Assembly (NCBI GenBank): GCA_026706565.1 | Contig: JAPOYM010000030.1 | Span: forward strand, 1-36,156 | Origin: a bacterium | GTDB lineage: Bacteria; Actinomycetota; Acidimicrobiia; Acidimicrobiales; CATQHL01 | DNA: 36,156 nucleotides | Direction: 5' to 3' | Program-made: the position numbers and the translations under genes | In this document: positions 18,401 through 25,594 of the stretch, in pieces | Layout of the letters: every line of letters begins with the position of its first letter | Numbering within the stretch: position 1 is the stretch's first letter | Notes under the pieces: model-generated | The model's input: the letters and a program-made list of their open reading frames with translations, nothing else | The model's database searches: none | Told to the model about the DNA's origin: nothing

Positions 18401-20288
18401 GGATGGTGTAGCCGGTGCCCGTGCCGAGGGTCACCTTCACCGACCCGTCCGTTTCGTCGGCGTGGTCGCCGTCGGTGGGCACCGTGTAGGAGACCGACGC
18501 AGTGCCGGCGGAGAACACCACTGAATCGTCGCCGAGGTCCCCGGGCGCCACGAAAGCCCCCGTCTGGGTGACAGTCACCCTCACCGTCCGCGCCGCAGCG
18601 GGCGCCGGGGAGGCGGTGAGCGTGAAGCTCGCATCGGTGCCCTCGGTGACCGCGGCGCCGGGGGCGATGCTGATGATCGGGCGCTGCGCCGTTCCCACGT
18701 CGTCGTTGGTGATCCTCACCGAGGCGCTGCCGGCGGTGCTGACGCCGCCGCCGCCGAGCCCGCGGGCCTCCGGCTGACGGTCCGTGCCGCGGGTCACCGT
18801 CACCGTGCGAGTGATGGCGTCGGTGTTCGCCAGCGCCGTCAACACCAGAGTCGCCACCCGGGCCCCCGCGGTGAAGACGATCGCCGGGTTCTGCGCGCTG
18901 TGCGGGTCCGAGGTGCTCACCGTGACGCCGACGTTGGTGCCCGTCCCCGTCTTGGCCGCCAACGTGTAATGCGTGCCCACGCTGGCGCCGGTGACCGACA
19001 ACGGCAGCATCACCCGCGCGCCCGTCCCCAGGGTGCGGCCCAGGGCGATCGTGATCTCCGTGGTGCCGCCGGCCTCCGCCACCGTGCCCGACTGAGCCCT
19101 CCAGAGGAGAGTCGTCGGATCTCCGTCCCTCACCGGCACCGACGCCTCGTTGCCCGGCGCCCCGGCCACCGTGTAACCCGTGCCGGCGCCGACCTTCGCC
19201 GTCACAGCGCCCGCCGGCTCGTCGGCGCCGTCGTCCACCGTCGCCACGGAAAAGGTGGCCGACCCCGACGCGGGCACCGTCACCGACTGGGCCCCCAGGT
19301 CGTCGGAGGCCACGAAAGCCCCCGTCTGGGCGACCGTCACGCTCACCGTCAACTCCCGCTCCGGCGGAGGGGCGGCTGTGAGCGTGAACCTCGCCGCGGC
19401 GCCCTCGGCCACCGCCGCCCCCGCCGAGACGCTCACAACCGGATCACTCTGCGAATCGCTCGACTGAGGCGGCGGACCGCCTGAGAGGCTGAAGCCGCCC
19501 AGCGTCGTCACCCGCAACGGCTCACTCGTCCACTCGCCCTGGACGACCCCCGAGCGCGTGTAGGACACATCGAGCAAGTAGACGGTCCCGGGCAGCAGGC
19601 CGGCCACCGTGTGCGTCGTCTGGGAGACGAACACCGTAGACGCCGAGGAACGCGGAGTTCCCTCCCGCCACCACGAGACCACATACCCGCCGACGCCTGC
19701 CACCGCCGGCCAGCGGATCCCCGCCGCTGTCGGTGTCACCGAGATGAGTGTCGGCACCCCGGCCCGGGTCGGCGAGAAGGCCCCTGAACGCACCGCCGGA
19801 AGGGTCAGCGCCCGCAACGGCGCGCTCGCCGACCCCTCGACCACGACTCCCCCCCTGGTTGCCTCGACCTCGAAGATGTGGACCGACGAAGGCGCCAACC
19901 CCGACACCAGGCCGCGGTTGTGGGCGACGGCCATCGAACGCTCCGCCGAGGGGGCGTCGCCCTCGGGTCGCCACGACACCCTGTACCCGTCCGCGCCCGC
20001 CGCCTCCGGCCAGCGGAACTCCACGCTGGACGAGGTGATCAGCGTGGCCAGCAACGACCCCACCCGACCGTCGCGCGCCGCCACGGGCGACCCCGCTGCG
20101 ACCCCCCCCGCCAACACCACGATCGCCAGGGCGCACCACACGACCCTGCGCGGACCGGCGCCGCGACGACCGCGCGGGACCGCTCCCCGCGTGCCCTCGG
20201 CAACGCTGGGGCCGACCGAGCGCTTCGCCGAGCCGCGACGAACGCGCGGGACCGCTCCCCGCGTGCCCTGCGACCTCGAGTCCCTCAC
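15498..20288 (-). CDS. Giant secreted FN3/Calx-beta repeat protein
   Basis: A 1596-residue surface or secreted protein. A long arginine-rich n-region (1-48) precedes a hydrophobic signal core (about 49-64) with a likely cleavage site near 71. Then follow two FN3 domains (about 77-163 and 177-263); seven Calx-beta units of about 108 residues (283-390, 537-646, 649-757, 760-866, 868-977, 980-1088, 1236-1343), with GPAVTEGTAASFT at the start and DDD or DND calcium-type ends; three longer units with HYTLA..SAQNPA..ATLVLTA (391-530, 1089-1230, 1345-1475); and a final FN3 (1507-1594). There is no LPXTG motif or C-terminal membrane helix. The GTG start has AGGGG 7 bases upstream and a strong promoter. 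A likely role is calcium-dependent adhesion or host/particle contact, inferred from the domains. Confidence 0.92.
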   Translation of the reverse strand: MRDSRSQGTRGAVPRVRRGSAKRSVGPSVAEGTRGAVPRGRRGAGPRRVVWCALAIVVLAGGVAAGSPVAARDGRVGSLLATLITSSSVEFRWPEAAGADGYRVSWRPEGDAPSAERSMAVAHNRGLVSGLAPSSVHIFEVEATRGGVVVEGSASAPLRALTLPAVRSGAFSPTRAGVPTLISVTPTAAGIRWPAVAGVGGYVVSWWREGTPRSSASTVFVSQTTHTVAGLLPGTVYLLDVSYTRSGVVQGEWTSEPLRVTTLGGFSLSGGPPPQSSDSQSDPVVSVSAGAAVAEGAAARFTLTAAPPPERELTVSVTVAQTGAFVASDDLGAQSVTVPASGSATFSVATVDDGADEPAGAVTAKVGAGTGYTVAGAPGNEASVPVRDGDPTTLLWRAQSGTVAEAGGTTEITIALGRTLGTGARVMLPLSVTGASVGTHYTLAAKTGTGTNVGVTVSTSDPHSAQNPAIVFTAGARVATLVLTALANTDAITRTVTVTRGTDRQPEARGLGGGGVSTAGSASVRITNDDVGTAQRPIISIAPGAAVTEGTDASFTLTASPAPAAARTVRVTVTQTGAFVAPGDLGDDSVVFSAGTASVSYTVPTDGDHADETDGSVKVTLGTGTGYTIPEAPHDSASVAVSDDDERDPVISITAGPAVTEGTAASFTVTADPKPARALKVKVTVTQKGAFVAPHHRGAQSVTVPASGSVTYKVPTSADSEDEPHGSATVTLNAGTGYTIAKTPKHAATVTVKDDDADLPQVSIKAGAVVVIEGTAASFTITATPPPAKPLSVSIQVTAPAGFVTSGNRGLRSVTVPTSGTFALTVPTVGDNVDEANGSVIVAIRRGGGYTVGLAEYAYTRVHDDDVPEVAVAAGAGVTEGTAASFTITASPAPARPVRVHFTVAQTGTFVANSDRGSHSVMVPAGGSVDYEVPTVNDQIDEQDGSVSLTIRANIAYTVAGGGNNAASVAVSDNDGTTTPTVSVAAGPAVNEGVDASFTVTASPAPAQALTVKLTVAQTGSFVGSTNLGSQSVTVPTKGWAVHPVPTVNDSAGESNGRVTVTLGAGQGYTVAKSPGDSASVKVRDNDNVAIALAAAAGDVAEYSGTKDITVSLDRTLEAGQSLLFQLSFSGATAGTHYSLALKKGDGVNVGVSLNTGAPYSAQNPALAFGTGASVATLVLTALPWSITADTTVTVGHLLPQSGAWTCVLVGNCKATRTGTASVTITNDDSTPTASQLSIAAGPAAAEGAGASFTITAHPVSKEPMTVSVTVAESGTFVAAGKSGSKTLTIAAGTAETLYTVGTDNDKVDEPDGSVTVTLNAGTDYVVASGAGAATATVTDDDATTVNIRSEDLRDLVKNGLHVAGSPKNSTDITITLGRAPMAGETVTVPLTVTGTAAVTSHYTLALKTDSDDASLNRGVSYVTSGSHSAQNPAVVFAAGAVPSAVLVFTAVSHRTLDVRDVKINFGTGQRAPSVTGSGGGTTTSRGITPQGGRVYAVPDFNLYPAPIAKPTISGETATSLTVNWSSRSGAEGYEIRYRAGSGGPIQTTTVASPGARSHTLTGLTSGTAYRVWVRIILNGTGESWSQSLPADGFTT
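20160..20269 (-). repeat. 38-bp direct repeat in the signal-peptide n-region
   Basis: Positions 20160-20197 and 20232-20269 match at 37 of 38 bases, 72 bases apart (24 codons). Each copy encodes GTRGAVPR.RRG, so the n-region of the giant protein is a duplication. Each copy also contains an imperfect GC-rich inverted repeat. Confidence 0.85.
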
Positions 20289-20315
20289 GTCGTGCCCCTA
20301 GCTGTCCGCCCGTGA

Positions 20316-20329
20316 CTGGCTGAAGCCAG
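20316..20329. repeat. Small inverted repeat in the giant-protein leader
   Basis: CTGGCT-GA-AGCCAG lies a few bases downstream of the predicted transcription start, between the promoter and the Shine-Dalgarno sequence. It is either a hairpin in the 5' leader or an operator. Confidence 0.4.
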
Positions 20330-20339
20330 CTCAGTACTG

Positions 20340-20368
20340 AAAATAGGCAATCCACAGGAATCCCACAA
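20340..20368 (-). promoter_or_regulatory. Promoter of the giant FN3/Calx-beta gene
   Basis: The minus strand has -35 TTGTGG (20363-20368), a 17-base spacer and -10 TATTTT (20340-20345). It lies in a locally AT-rich patch and gives a leader of about 45 bases to the GTG at 20288. The rest of the 20289-20556 spacer holds the MITE-like element. Confidence 0.65.
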
Positions 20369-20377
20369 ATTCCGCGT

Positions 20378-20487
20378 AGGACTGCTGAGCACTCCACGGC
20401 CACCGCCGGTCTCGTGGCCAAGTCATGGACTCCGGCTGTGAGCCGGAATGACGCGCCGGGGCGCCGGCGGCACTGCTCAGCGGTCCT
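20378..20487. mobile_element. MITE-like element A, 110 bp, non-coding
   Basis: The ends are inverted repeats: AGGACTGCTGAGCA (20378-20391) and TGCTCAGCGGTCCT (20474-20487), 13 of 14 matching. Inside is the palindrome GTCATGGACTCCGGC...GCCGGAATGAC (core copy 4, 20427-20452). Bases 20401-20487 align closely to 35970-36058. It has no coding capacity and no transposase is seen in the window. It sits between pheT and the promoter of the giant protein. Confidence 0.7.
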
Positions 20488-20556
20488 CCAGGGGCGCCGC
20501 GACCGTTGCCCGGGGCCCGCGGACCTCGGCGCGGCGCCGGGACGGGCGCGGTCGCA

Positions 20557-22929
20557 TCAGTCGCGCAACACCGCCCCGGAGGCTGCGGCGGCTTCGATGC
20601 AGGCGCTGCGGATCTGTCCCACCTCGGCGTCGGTGAGGGTGCGGTCGGCGGCCTGGAGGCGCAGACGCCAGGCAACGCTGCGGCGGCCGTCTCCGAGGCG
20701 CTCGCTGTCGCGGAAGGTGTCGAAGATCTGCAGGCTTAGGAGGCTGTCGCCTGCCGCGGCGCGCAGCGCCGCGTGTACTCCGGCGGCGGGCGCGGCGTCG
20801 TCGATGACGAACGCCAAGTCGATGTCGCTGGAGGGGAAGCGGCTGGGCCGGCGGTAACGCCGGCGGTCGACGTGGGACTCCAGCAGACGGTCCAGGCAGC
20901 ACTCCAGCCAACCCACCCGTTCGTCGATCCCGAACGACTCGGCTACAGCGGGGTCGATCTCGCCGAGGACGCCGACCGTCTCGCCGCCTGCGGCGAGCAC
21001 CGCCGAGCGGGTGGGGTGCAGCCCGGCGGAGGCCTCGTTGCGCACCTCGGTCTCCGCGAAGGGCATGGCGCGGCGCAAGCGCTCCCAGAGTTCCGCCGCG
21101 GCGGGCGCTTGCTGGCCCGCTAGGGCTGCCGCGAGATGGTCCGCCTCGTGGGGCAGCTCGCCGTCGCCGGGGGCGTGAACGCGGCCGACCTCGAACAGCG
21201 CCGCGCCCGGCTGGCGTCGGGCGGCGTTGTAGGCCACGGCCTTCAGCAGACCCGGGCGCAGCGAGGTGCGCATCACCGACTCCTCGGCCACCAGCGGGTT
21301 GGCCACAGTGATGCCGCCGGCGGGCAGGCCGCAGCGCTCGAGGTCGCCGGGCGCTAGGAACGGAAGCGGCATGGCCTCCATGAGCCCGAAGCCCACGAGC
21401 AGGTCCTGCACCCGGCGCCGGGCCCCCTGGCGCTCCGTGAGGCCGCCCGGGTGCGGCGACCTGGGGATCGTGCGGGCGATGCGGCCGTAACTCCAGAGCC
21501 GTCCGACCTCCTCGATGATGTCGGTCTCGGTGGCTGTGTCGGGCCGCCACGACGGCACGGTCACGTCCCAGACCTCGCCCGGACAAGCGGTCGGGGGGTC
21601 GGACGCGGCGGGGGCTGTCTCGAAGCCGATGGGCTCGAGGCATGAGCGCATCTCATCGGGGGTGAGGCCGGTGCCCAGGATGGCGTTGACGCGCCCCGTG
21701 CGCACTCGCACCGGGCGGTTCGGCGGCCCCTCGCCCCGTGCCTGCACCGAACCGGGCGCCAGGGTGACTCCCTCGGCGGCGGCCAGTTCGGCGAAGCGCT
21801 CGAGCGCCCGCGGCGCCATCTCGGGGTCGACGCCCGCCTCGAAGCGCGCCGACGCCTCGCTGCGCAGACCCAGGCGGCGCGACGTGCGGGCGATGTCGGG
21901 CGGGTTCCACCAGGCGGCCTCCAGCAGCACAGCCTCGGTACCGGCGGAGATCTCCGTGGAGGCGCCGCCCATCACGCCGGCGATGCCGATGGGGGCGTCG
22001 GAGGCGTCGGCGATCACGCCGTCGCCGGCGCTGAGGGTGCGGACGACGCCGTCGAGGGTCTCCACCTGCTCGCCGCTAGCGGCCCGCCGCACCCGCAGCA
22101 GACCGCCGGGCACCGAGTCGGCGTCGAAGGCGTGGGACGGCTGGCCCAACTCCAGCATCACATAGTTGGAGAGGTCGACCACGAAGTTGATCGGCCGCAT
22201 GCCCAGGGCCAGCAGCCGCCTCGCTAGGCGCGGCGGCGTGCGGGCGCCGGACGCGTTGCGCAACAGCCGCACGCTGAAGGCCCCGCACAGGTCCGGCGCC
22301 AGGATCTCCACCGAGGCCGACTCCCCCGCCGGAGCGCCGGCCGTCTCGACTCGCGGCGCCGGCATCTCGAAGGGCGCCCCGCGGCGGGCCGCTAGGTCGC
22401 GGGCCACTCCGGCCACGCTCAGGGCGTCCGGCCGGTTGGGGTTGACCTCCAGGTCGAACAGCACGTCGCCGGCCACGCCGAGCGCGGCGGTGAGGTCGTC
22501 GCCCGCCTCGAGGCCCGACGGCAGGATCATGATGCCCTCGGCGTCGGGACCCATCCCGAGTTCGGCCGGCGAGCACAGCATTCCCTCCGAGACCTGCCCG
22601 CGCATCCGCCGGCTGCGGATCTCCAGGCCGCCGGGCATCGTGGTGCCGACAGTGGCGAACGGCACTGAGTCGCCGACGGCCATGTTGAAGGCGCCGCAGC
22701 ACACTTGCACTGTCTCGCCGCCGGCGTCGACGTCCACGAGTTGGATGCGATCGGCGTCGGGGTGCGGACGCAGGCCCGCGACGCGGGCCACGACTACCCC
22801 GGCGGGCGCGGCGGCGAACGTGACCATCTCCTCCACCGCCAGCCCCAAGTCGGAGAGGTCCGCGGCGATCTCCTCCGGCGGCCCCTCGATGGGCGCGAAC
22901 TCCGCCAGCCACGACAGCAGCACCTTCAT
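20557..22929 (-). CDS. pheT: Phenylalanine--tRNA ligase beta subunit
   Basis: Beta chain of the (alpha-beta)2 PheRS, 790 residues. It begins MKVLLSWLAEF; the OB-fold tRNA-binding domain (about 42-150) has GLRPHPDADRIQLVDVD. B3/B4 editing and B5 domains follow in the middle, then a catalytic-like domain, and the FDX-ACB anticodon-binding domain (about 697-790, RFPSSDIDLAFVID). The length is normal. It starts 52 bases after pheS in the same transcription unit. Confidence 0.97.
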   Translation of the reverse strand: MKVLLSWLAEFAPIEGPPEEIAADLSDLGLAVEEMVTFAAAPAGVVVARVAGLRPHPDADRIQLVDVDAGGETVQVCCGAFNMAVGDSVPFATVGTTMPGGLEIRSRRMRGQVSEGMLCSPAELGMGPDAEGIMILPSGLEAGDDLTAALGVAGDVLFDLEVNPNRPDALSVAGVARDLAARRGAPFEMPAPRVETAGAPAGESASVEILAPDLCGAFSVRLLRNASGARTPPRLARRLLALGMRPINFVVDLSNYVMLELGQPSHAFDADSVPGGLLRVRRAASGEQVETLDGVVRTLSAGDGVIADASDAPIGIAGVMGGASTEISAGTEAVLLEAAWWNPPDIARTSRRLGLRSEASARFEAGVDPEMAPRALERFAELAAAEGVTLAPGSVQARGEGPPNRPVRVRTGRVNAILGTGLTPDEMRSCLEPIGFETAPAASDPPTACPGEVWDVTVPSWRPDTATETDIIEEVGRLWSYGRIARTIPRSPHPGGLTERQGARRRVQDLLVGFGLMEAMPLPFLAPGDLERCGLPAGGITVANPLVAEESVMRTSLRPGLLKAVAYNAARRQPGAALFEVGRVHAPGDGELPHEADHLAAALAGQQAPAAAELWERLRRAMPFAETEVRNEASAGLHPTRSAVLAAGGETVGVLGEIDPAVAESFGIDERVGWLECCLDRLLESHVDRRRYRRPSRFPSSDIDLAFVIDDAAPAAGVHAALRAAAGDSLLSLQIFDTFRDSERLGDGRRSVAWRLRLQAADRTLTDAEVGQIRSACIEAAAASGAVLRD

Positions 22930-22981
22930 CGCAGCGGCCCTCCGAAGCCGGCGCGCCCGGGGCGACCGCCGGCGGCAGCCA

Positions 22982-24010
22982 TCAGAACTGCTCCAAGAAG
23001 CGGACGTCGTTCGTCCAGAGATCCCGCAGGTCGTCGATGCCGTAGCGGAGCATGGCGAGGCGGTCGATGCCGAACCCGAAGGCGAACCCGCTCCAGCGCT
23101 CCGGGTCCACTCCGCAGACCTCCAGCACCGACGGGTGGACCATGCCGCAGCCGCCCAGCTCCAGCCAGGTGCCGTCGGGCCGCTGCACGTCGAACTCGGC
23201 GGAAGGCTCGGTGAACGGGAAGTACGACGGGCGCAGGCGCGACGTGAAGCCCGGCCCGAAGTAGGCGGTGGTGAACGTCTCGATGGCGCCGGCCAAGTCG
23301 CCCAGCGTGATGTCCTCGTCGATCACGAGCCCCTCGATCTGATGGAAGACGGGCATGTGGGTGGCGTCCGCGGTGTCCTGGCGGTAGCAGCGACCCGGCG
23401 CCACGACGAACAGCGGCGGCGACTGCCCCTGCATCACCCGCACCTGCACCGGGGAGGTGTGCGTGCGCAGCAGGGTGCTGCCGGGAGCGCCGTGGTCGAC
23501 GTACAGGGTGTCGTACATGTCGCGGGCCGGGTGGCCGGGGGGGAAGTTCAGCGCCCCGAAGTTGTGCCATTCGGTCTCGATCTCGGGGCCCTCGGCCACG
23601 GTGTAGCCCATGGCGCAGAACACGTCCTCGAGGCGTCGCTGCGTCTGGGTGATGACGTGCAGGCGCCCCGGGGGCGGGGGCTCGCGCAACTCGGTGAGGT
23701 CGAGGCGCTCGGCTTCGAGCAGGCCGCGGCGCTCGGACGCCCGCAGTTCGGCCAGACGGGACTCGTAGCGCTCCTCCACCTCGGCCAGCGCCCCGCTGAG
23801 GGCGCGCCCCGCGGCCGGCCGGTCCGCCGGGGGCAGCGAGCCGAGACGCCGCCGCAGCCCCGCCAGCGGCGAGCCCTTGCCGAACAACCCAGCACGGGCG
23901 GCGGTGAGTTCGGCGGTGCCGGCGGCGGCGCTGAGAGCGGCGAGGACGGCGGCGGCCAGAGACCGGGCCTCCGCTTGGAGGTCTTCAGCGCCGGGAGTGT
24001 CGGCGCTCAC
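22982..24010 (-). CDS. pheS: Phenylalanine--tRNA ligase alpha subunit
   Basis: Catalytic class II chain of PheRS, 342 residues. It has an N-terminal coiled-coil region (about 1-90), motif 2 RTHTSPVQVRVM, then CYRQDTADATHMPVFHQIEG, and motif 3 GFAFGFGIDRLAMLRYGI near the end. The start is GTG (MSADTPG). It lies 77 bases downstream of rplT and upstream of pheT. Confidence 0.97.
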   Translation of the reverse strand: MSADTPGAEDLQAEARSLAAAVLAALSAAAGTAELTAARAGLFGKGSPLAGLRRRLGSLPPADRPAAGRALSGALAEVEERYESRLAELRASERRGLLEAERLDLTELREPPPPGRLHVITQTQRRLEDVFCAMGYTVAEGPEIETEWHNFGALNFPPGHPARDMYDTLYVDHGAPGSTLLRTHTSPVQVRVMQGQSPPLFVVAPGRCYRQDTADATHMPVFHQIEGLVIDEDITLGDLAGAIETFTTAYFGPGFTSRLRPSYFPFTEPSAEFDVQRPDGTWLELGGCGMVHPSVLEVCGVDPERWSGFAFGFGIDRLAMLRYGIDDLRDLWTNDVRFLEQF

Positions 24011-24087
24011 CGGGGCACCGGCGGGTTGCTGCGGTGCGGGTGCTCCGGCTCGGCGCCGCGCCCGGCCACCGAACTAGCAGCGCGGGC

Positions 24088-24465
24088 TCAGGACCCGCTG
24101 GGCGGATCGCCGGCGCGGGCGCCCTCGGCTAAGCGCACCAGCGCGGCGAAGGACTCGGGGTCGCTCACCGCCATGTCGGCGAGGGCCTTGCGGTCGAGCG
24201 CCACCTCCGCGGCCCGCAGCCCTGCCATGAACGTGCTGTAGGTGGCGCCGTGCTGGCGGCATCCGGCGTTGATCCGCTGGATCCACAGCCGCCGCATCTC
24301 CCCCTTGCGCGCCCGCCGGTCACGGTAGGCGTACTGGCCCGAGTGCAGCAGTTGCTCGTTGGCGCCGCGCCAGGTGCGGCTCTTGTTGCCGTAGTACCCC
24401 TTGGCGCGCGCCAAGGTGGTCTTGCGCCTCTTGCGGGCCTGGACGGATCGTCTGGCTCTGGCCAT
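24088..24465 (-). CDS. rplT: 50S ribosomal protein L20
   Basis: Assembly protein of the large subunit, 125 residues, beginning MARARRSVQARKRRK with LARAKGYYGNKSRTWRGANEQ and RDRRARKGEMRRLWIQRINAG. The ATG has GGGAGGT 9 bases upstream. It is part of infC-rpmI-rplT. L20 is known to regulate this operon in other bacteria. Confidence 0.97.
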   Translation of the reverse strand: MARARRSVQARKRRKTTLARAKGYYGNKSRTWRGANEQLLHSGQYAYRDRRARKGEMRRLWIQRINAGCRQHGATYSTFMAGLRAAEVALDRKALADMAVSDPESFAALVRLAEGARAGDPPSGS

Positions 24466-24489
24466 CTGCTCTGACCTCCCGGGAAAACC

Positions 24490-24684
24490 TCAGATACCGA
24501 GTTGGCGGCGCACCGACGGCCTGTCGGCGCCGCTCACCGCGCCGTCGCGACGCAGTTGGCGCTTGCGCTTCGGAGCCTTCTTCTCGAGGATGTGGTTCTT
24601 GTAGGCGTGACGCCGCACGATCTTTCCGGAGCCGGTCACCTTGAAGCGCTTGGCGGCACCCCGGCGGGTCTTCATCTTGGGCAT
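24490..24684 (-). CDS. rpmI: 50S ribosomal protein L35
   Basis: Complete 64-residue L35: [20 protein letters not shown] at the start, then [15 protein letters not shown]. The ATG has GGAGAGG 7 bases upstream. It lies 24 bases ahead of rplT. Confidence 0.97.
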   Translation of the reverse strand: MPKMKTRRGAAKRFKVTGSGKIVRRHAYKNHILEKKAPKRKRQLRRDGAVSGADRPSVRRQLGI

Positions 24685-24780
24685 TGTCGTTCCTCTCCGG
24701 GTGAGACGACCGGTGATCGGCCGGACTCTCTCAAGGCTCGGGCAAAGGGAGCCGGATCACAACCCGCGCCGGCGATCGGG

Positions 24781-24815
24781 CAGGGCTCGGGCCCTGACGG
24801 CGCCCGCAGGCGCCG
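24781..24815 (-). promoter_or_regulatory. Twin GC hairpins between infC and rpmI
   Basis: Right after the infC stop codon there are two perfect stems: CGGCGCC/GGCGCCG (24798-24804 and 24809-24815, 4-base loop) and CAGGGC/GCCCTG (24781-24786 and 24791-24796, 4-base loop). The first can extend outward through TGAC/GTCA. No U-run follows, so it looks like an RNA stability, processing or regulatory structure for rpmI-rplT rather than a standard terminator. Confidence 0.5.
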
Positions 24816-24820
24816 CGTCA

Positions 24821-25360
24821 TTACTTGCGGGTGCGCTTGTCGGGTGCCAGGACCATGACCATGTTGCGCCCGTCCTGGCGGGGCGGAGCCTCGATACGGG
24901 CCAGGTCGCCGGTGACTTCGGAGACCTCGTCGAGAATGCGCTGACCCAACTCGGGATGGAGCGTCTCTCGACCGCGGAACATCACGGTGATCTTCACCCG
25001 GTTGCCCGCAGTCAGGAAGTCCCGCACCTTGCGGGTCTTCGTCTCGAAGTCGCCGCGCCCGATCTTGGGCCGGTACTTCATCTCCTTGACGACGACCTGC
25101 GTGCTCTTCTTGCGCGACTCCCGTGCCCGCTGCGCCGCGTCGTACTTGTACTTCCCGTAGTCCATGATCCGGCAGACGGGCGGTTCGGCCTTGTCGGCCA
25201 CCTCCACCAGATCCAGCCCGTGCGCCTGCGCGATCGAGAGGGCCTCGGCGAGGGGGCGGATCCCGATCTGGGCTCCGTCGGGACCCACCAGCCGGACTTG
25301 CGGCGCCTGGATGTTCTCGTTGACAAGCGGCTCGGAACCAGCCGACGCAGCTATGGCCAA
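24821..25360 (-). CDS. infC: Translation initiation factor IF-3
   Basis: Start-codon fidelity and ribosome anti-association factor of 179 residues. It has an N-terminal domain with EPLVNENIQAPQVRLVGPDG, then MDYGKYKYDAAQRARESRKK and the C-domain core KEMKYRPKIGRGDFETKTRKVRDFLTAG (positions about 95-122). The only plausible in-frame start is TTG at 25360, preceded directly by an in-frame TGA. The good Shine-Dalgarno GAGGGGAAG (25378-25386) is too far from the TTG but well spaced from an ATT at 25370-25372. IF-3 genes commonly use rare starts for autoregulation. First gene of infC-rpmI-rplT-pheS-pheT. Confidence 0.94.
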   Translation of the reverse strand: MAIAASAGSEPLVNENIQAPQVRLVGPDGAQIGIRPLAEALSIAQAHGLDLVEVADKAEPPVCRIMDYGKYKYDAAQRARESRKKSTQVVVKEMKYRPKIGRGDFETKTRKVRDFLTAGNRVKITVMFRGRETLHPELGQRILDEVSEVTGDLARIEAPPRQDGRNMVMVLAPDKRTRK

Positions 25361-25535
25361 TCACTCAGCAATCGTGACTTCCCCTCTCTCGGTCCGCTGT
25401 GTCAGCGGCACGACACGTCTGTTCTGCGTGCCGGACCTCTGCGGACCGGCAAGCACCTGCCCGCAGCGCCTGGAGAGCCAGGCGAGGCTGTAGCGAGCCC
25501 GAACCGTGACGATCCCGGCTCGGGCCCTACAGGCG
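25361..25535 (-). promoter_or_regulatory. Structured 5' leader of infC with ATT mini-frame
   Basis: About 160-175 bases lie between the predicted start of transcription and infC. By eye there are several stems: GCCCGAGCC/GGTTCGGGC (9 bp, one G-T), GCCTGG-CTCT-CCAGGC, TGCCGG/CCGGCA, and two overlapping alternatives near the end (GTGTC/GACAC against CCGCT/AGCGG). They are followed by GAGGGGAAG and then ATT-GCT-GAG-TGA abutting the TTG start. The layout fits an autoregulatory leader; the mechanism is inferred. Confidence 0.45.
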
Positions 25536-25540
25536 GGGCA

Positions 25541-25570
25541 TAGAGTACCAGCAAGCGCAGCAGAATCGAA
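25541..25570. promoter_or_regulatory. Overlapping divergent promoters for infC and the DUF1844 gene
   Basis: The 7-mer TAGAGTA (25541-25547) reads as -10 TAGAGT on plus and TACTCT on minus. For infC, a -35 TTCGAT (25565-25570) lies 17 bases away. The plus direction has no clear -35. Both genes would start from essentially the same sequence. Confidence 0.5.
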
Positions 25571-25594
25571 GAGGACGACCGCGAGGAGGCTGCG

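Noticed and set aside
25370-25372. ATT as the actual infC start
   Set aside because: The fourth codon in that frame is TGA, so a continuous IF-3 cannot begin there unless a base is wrong.
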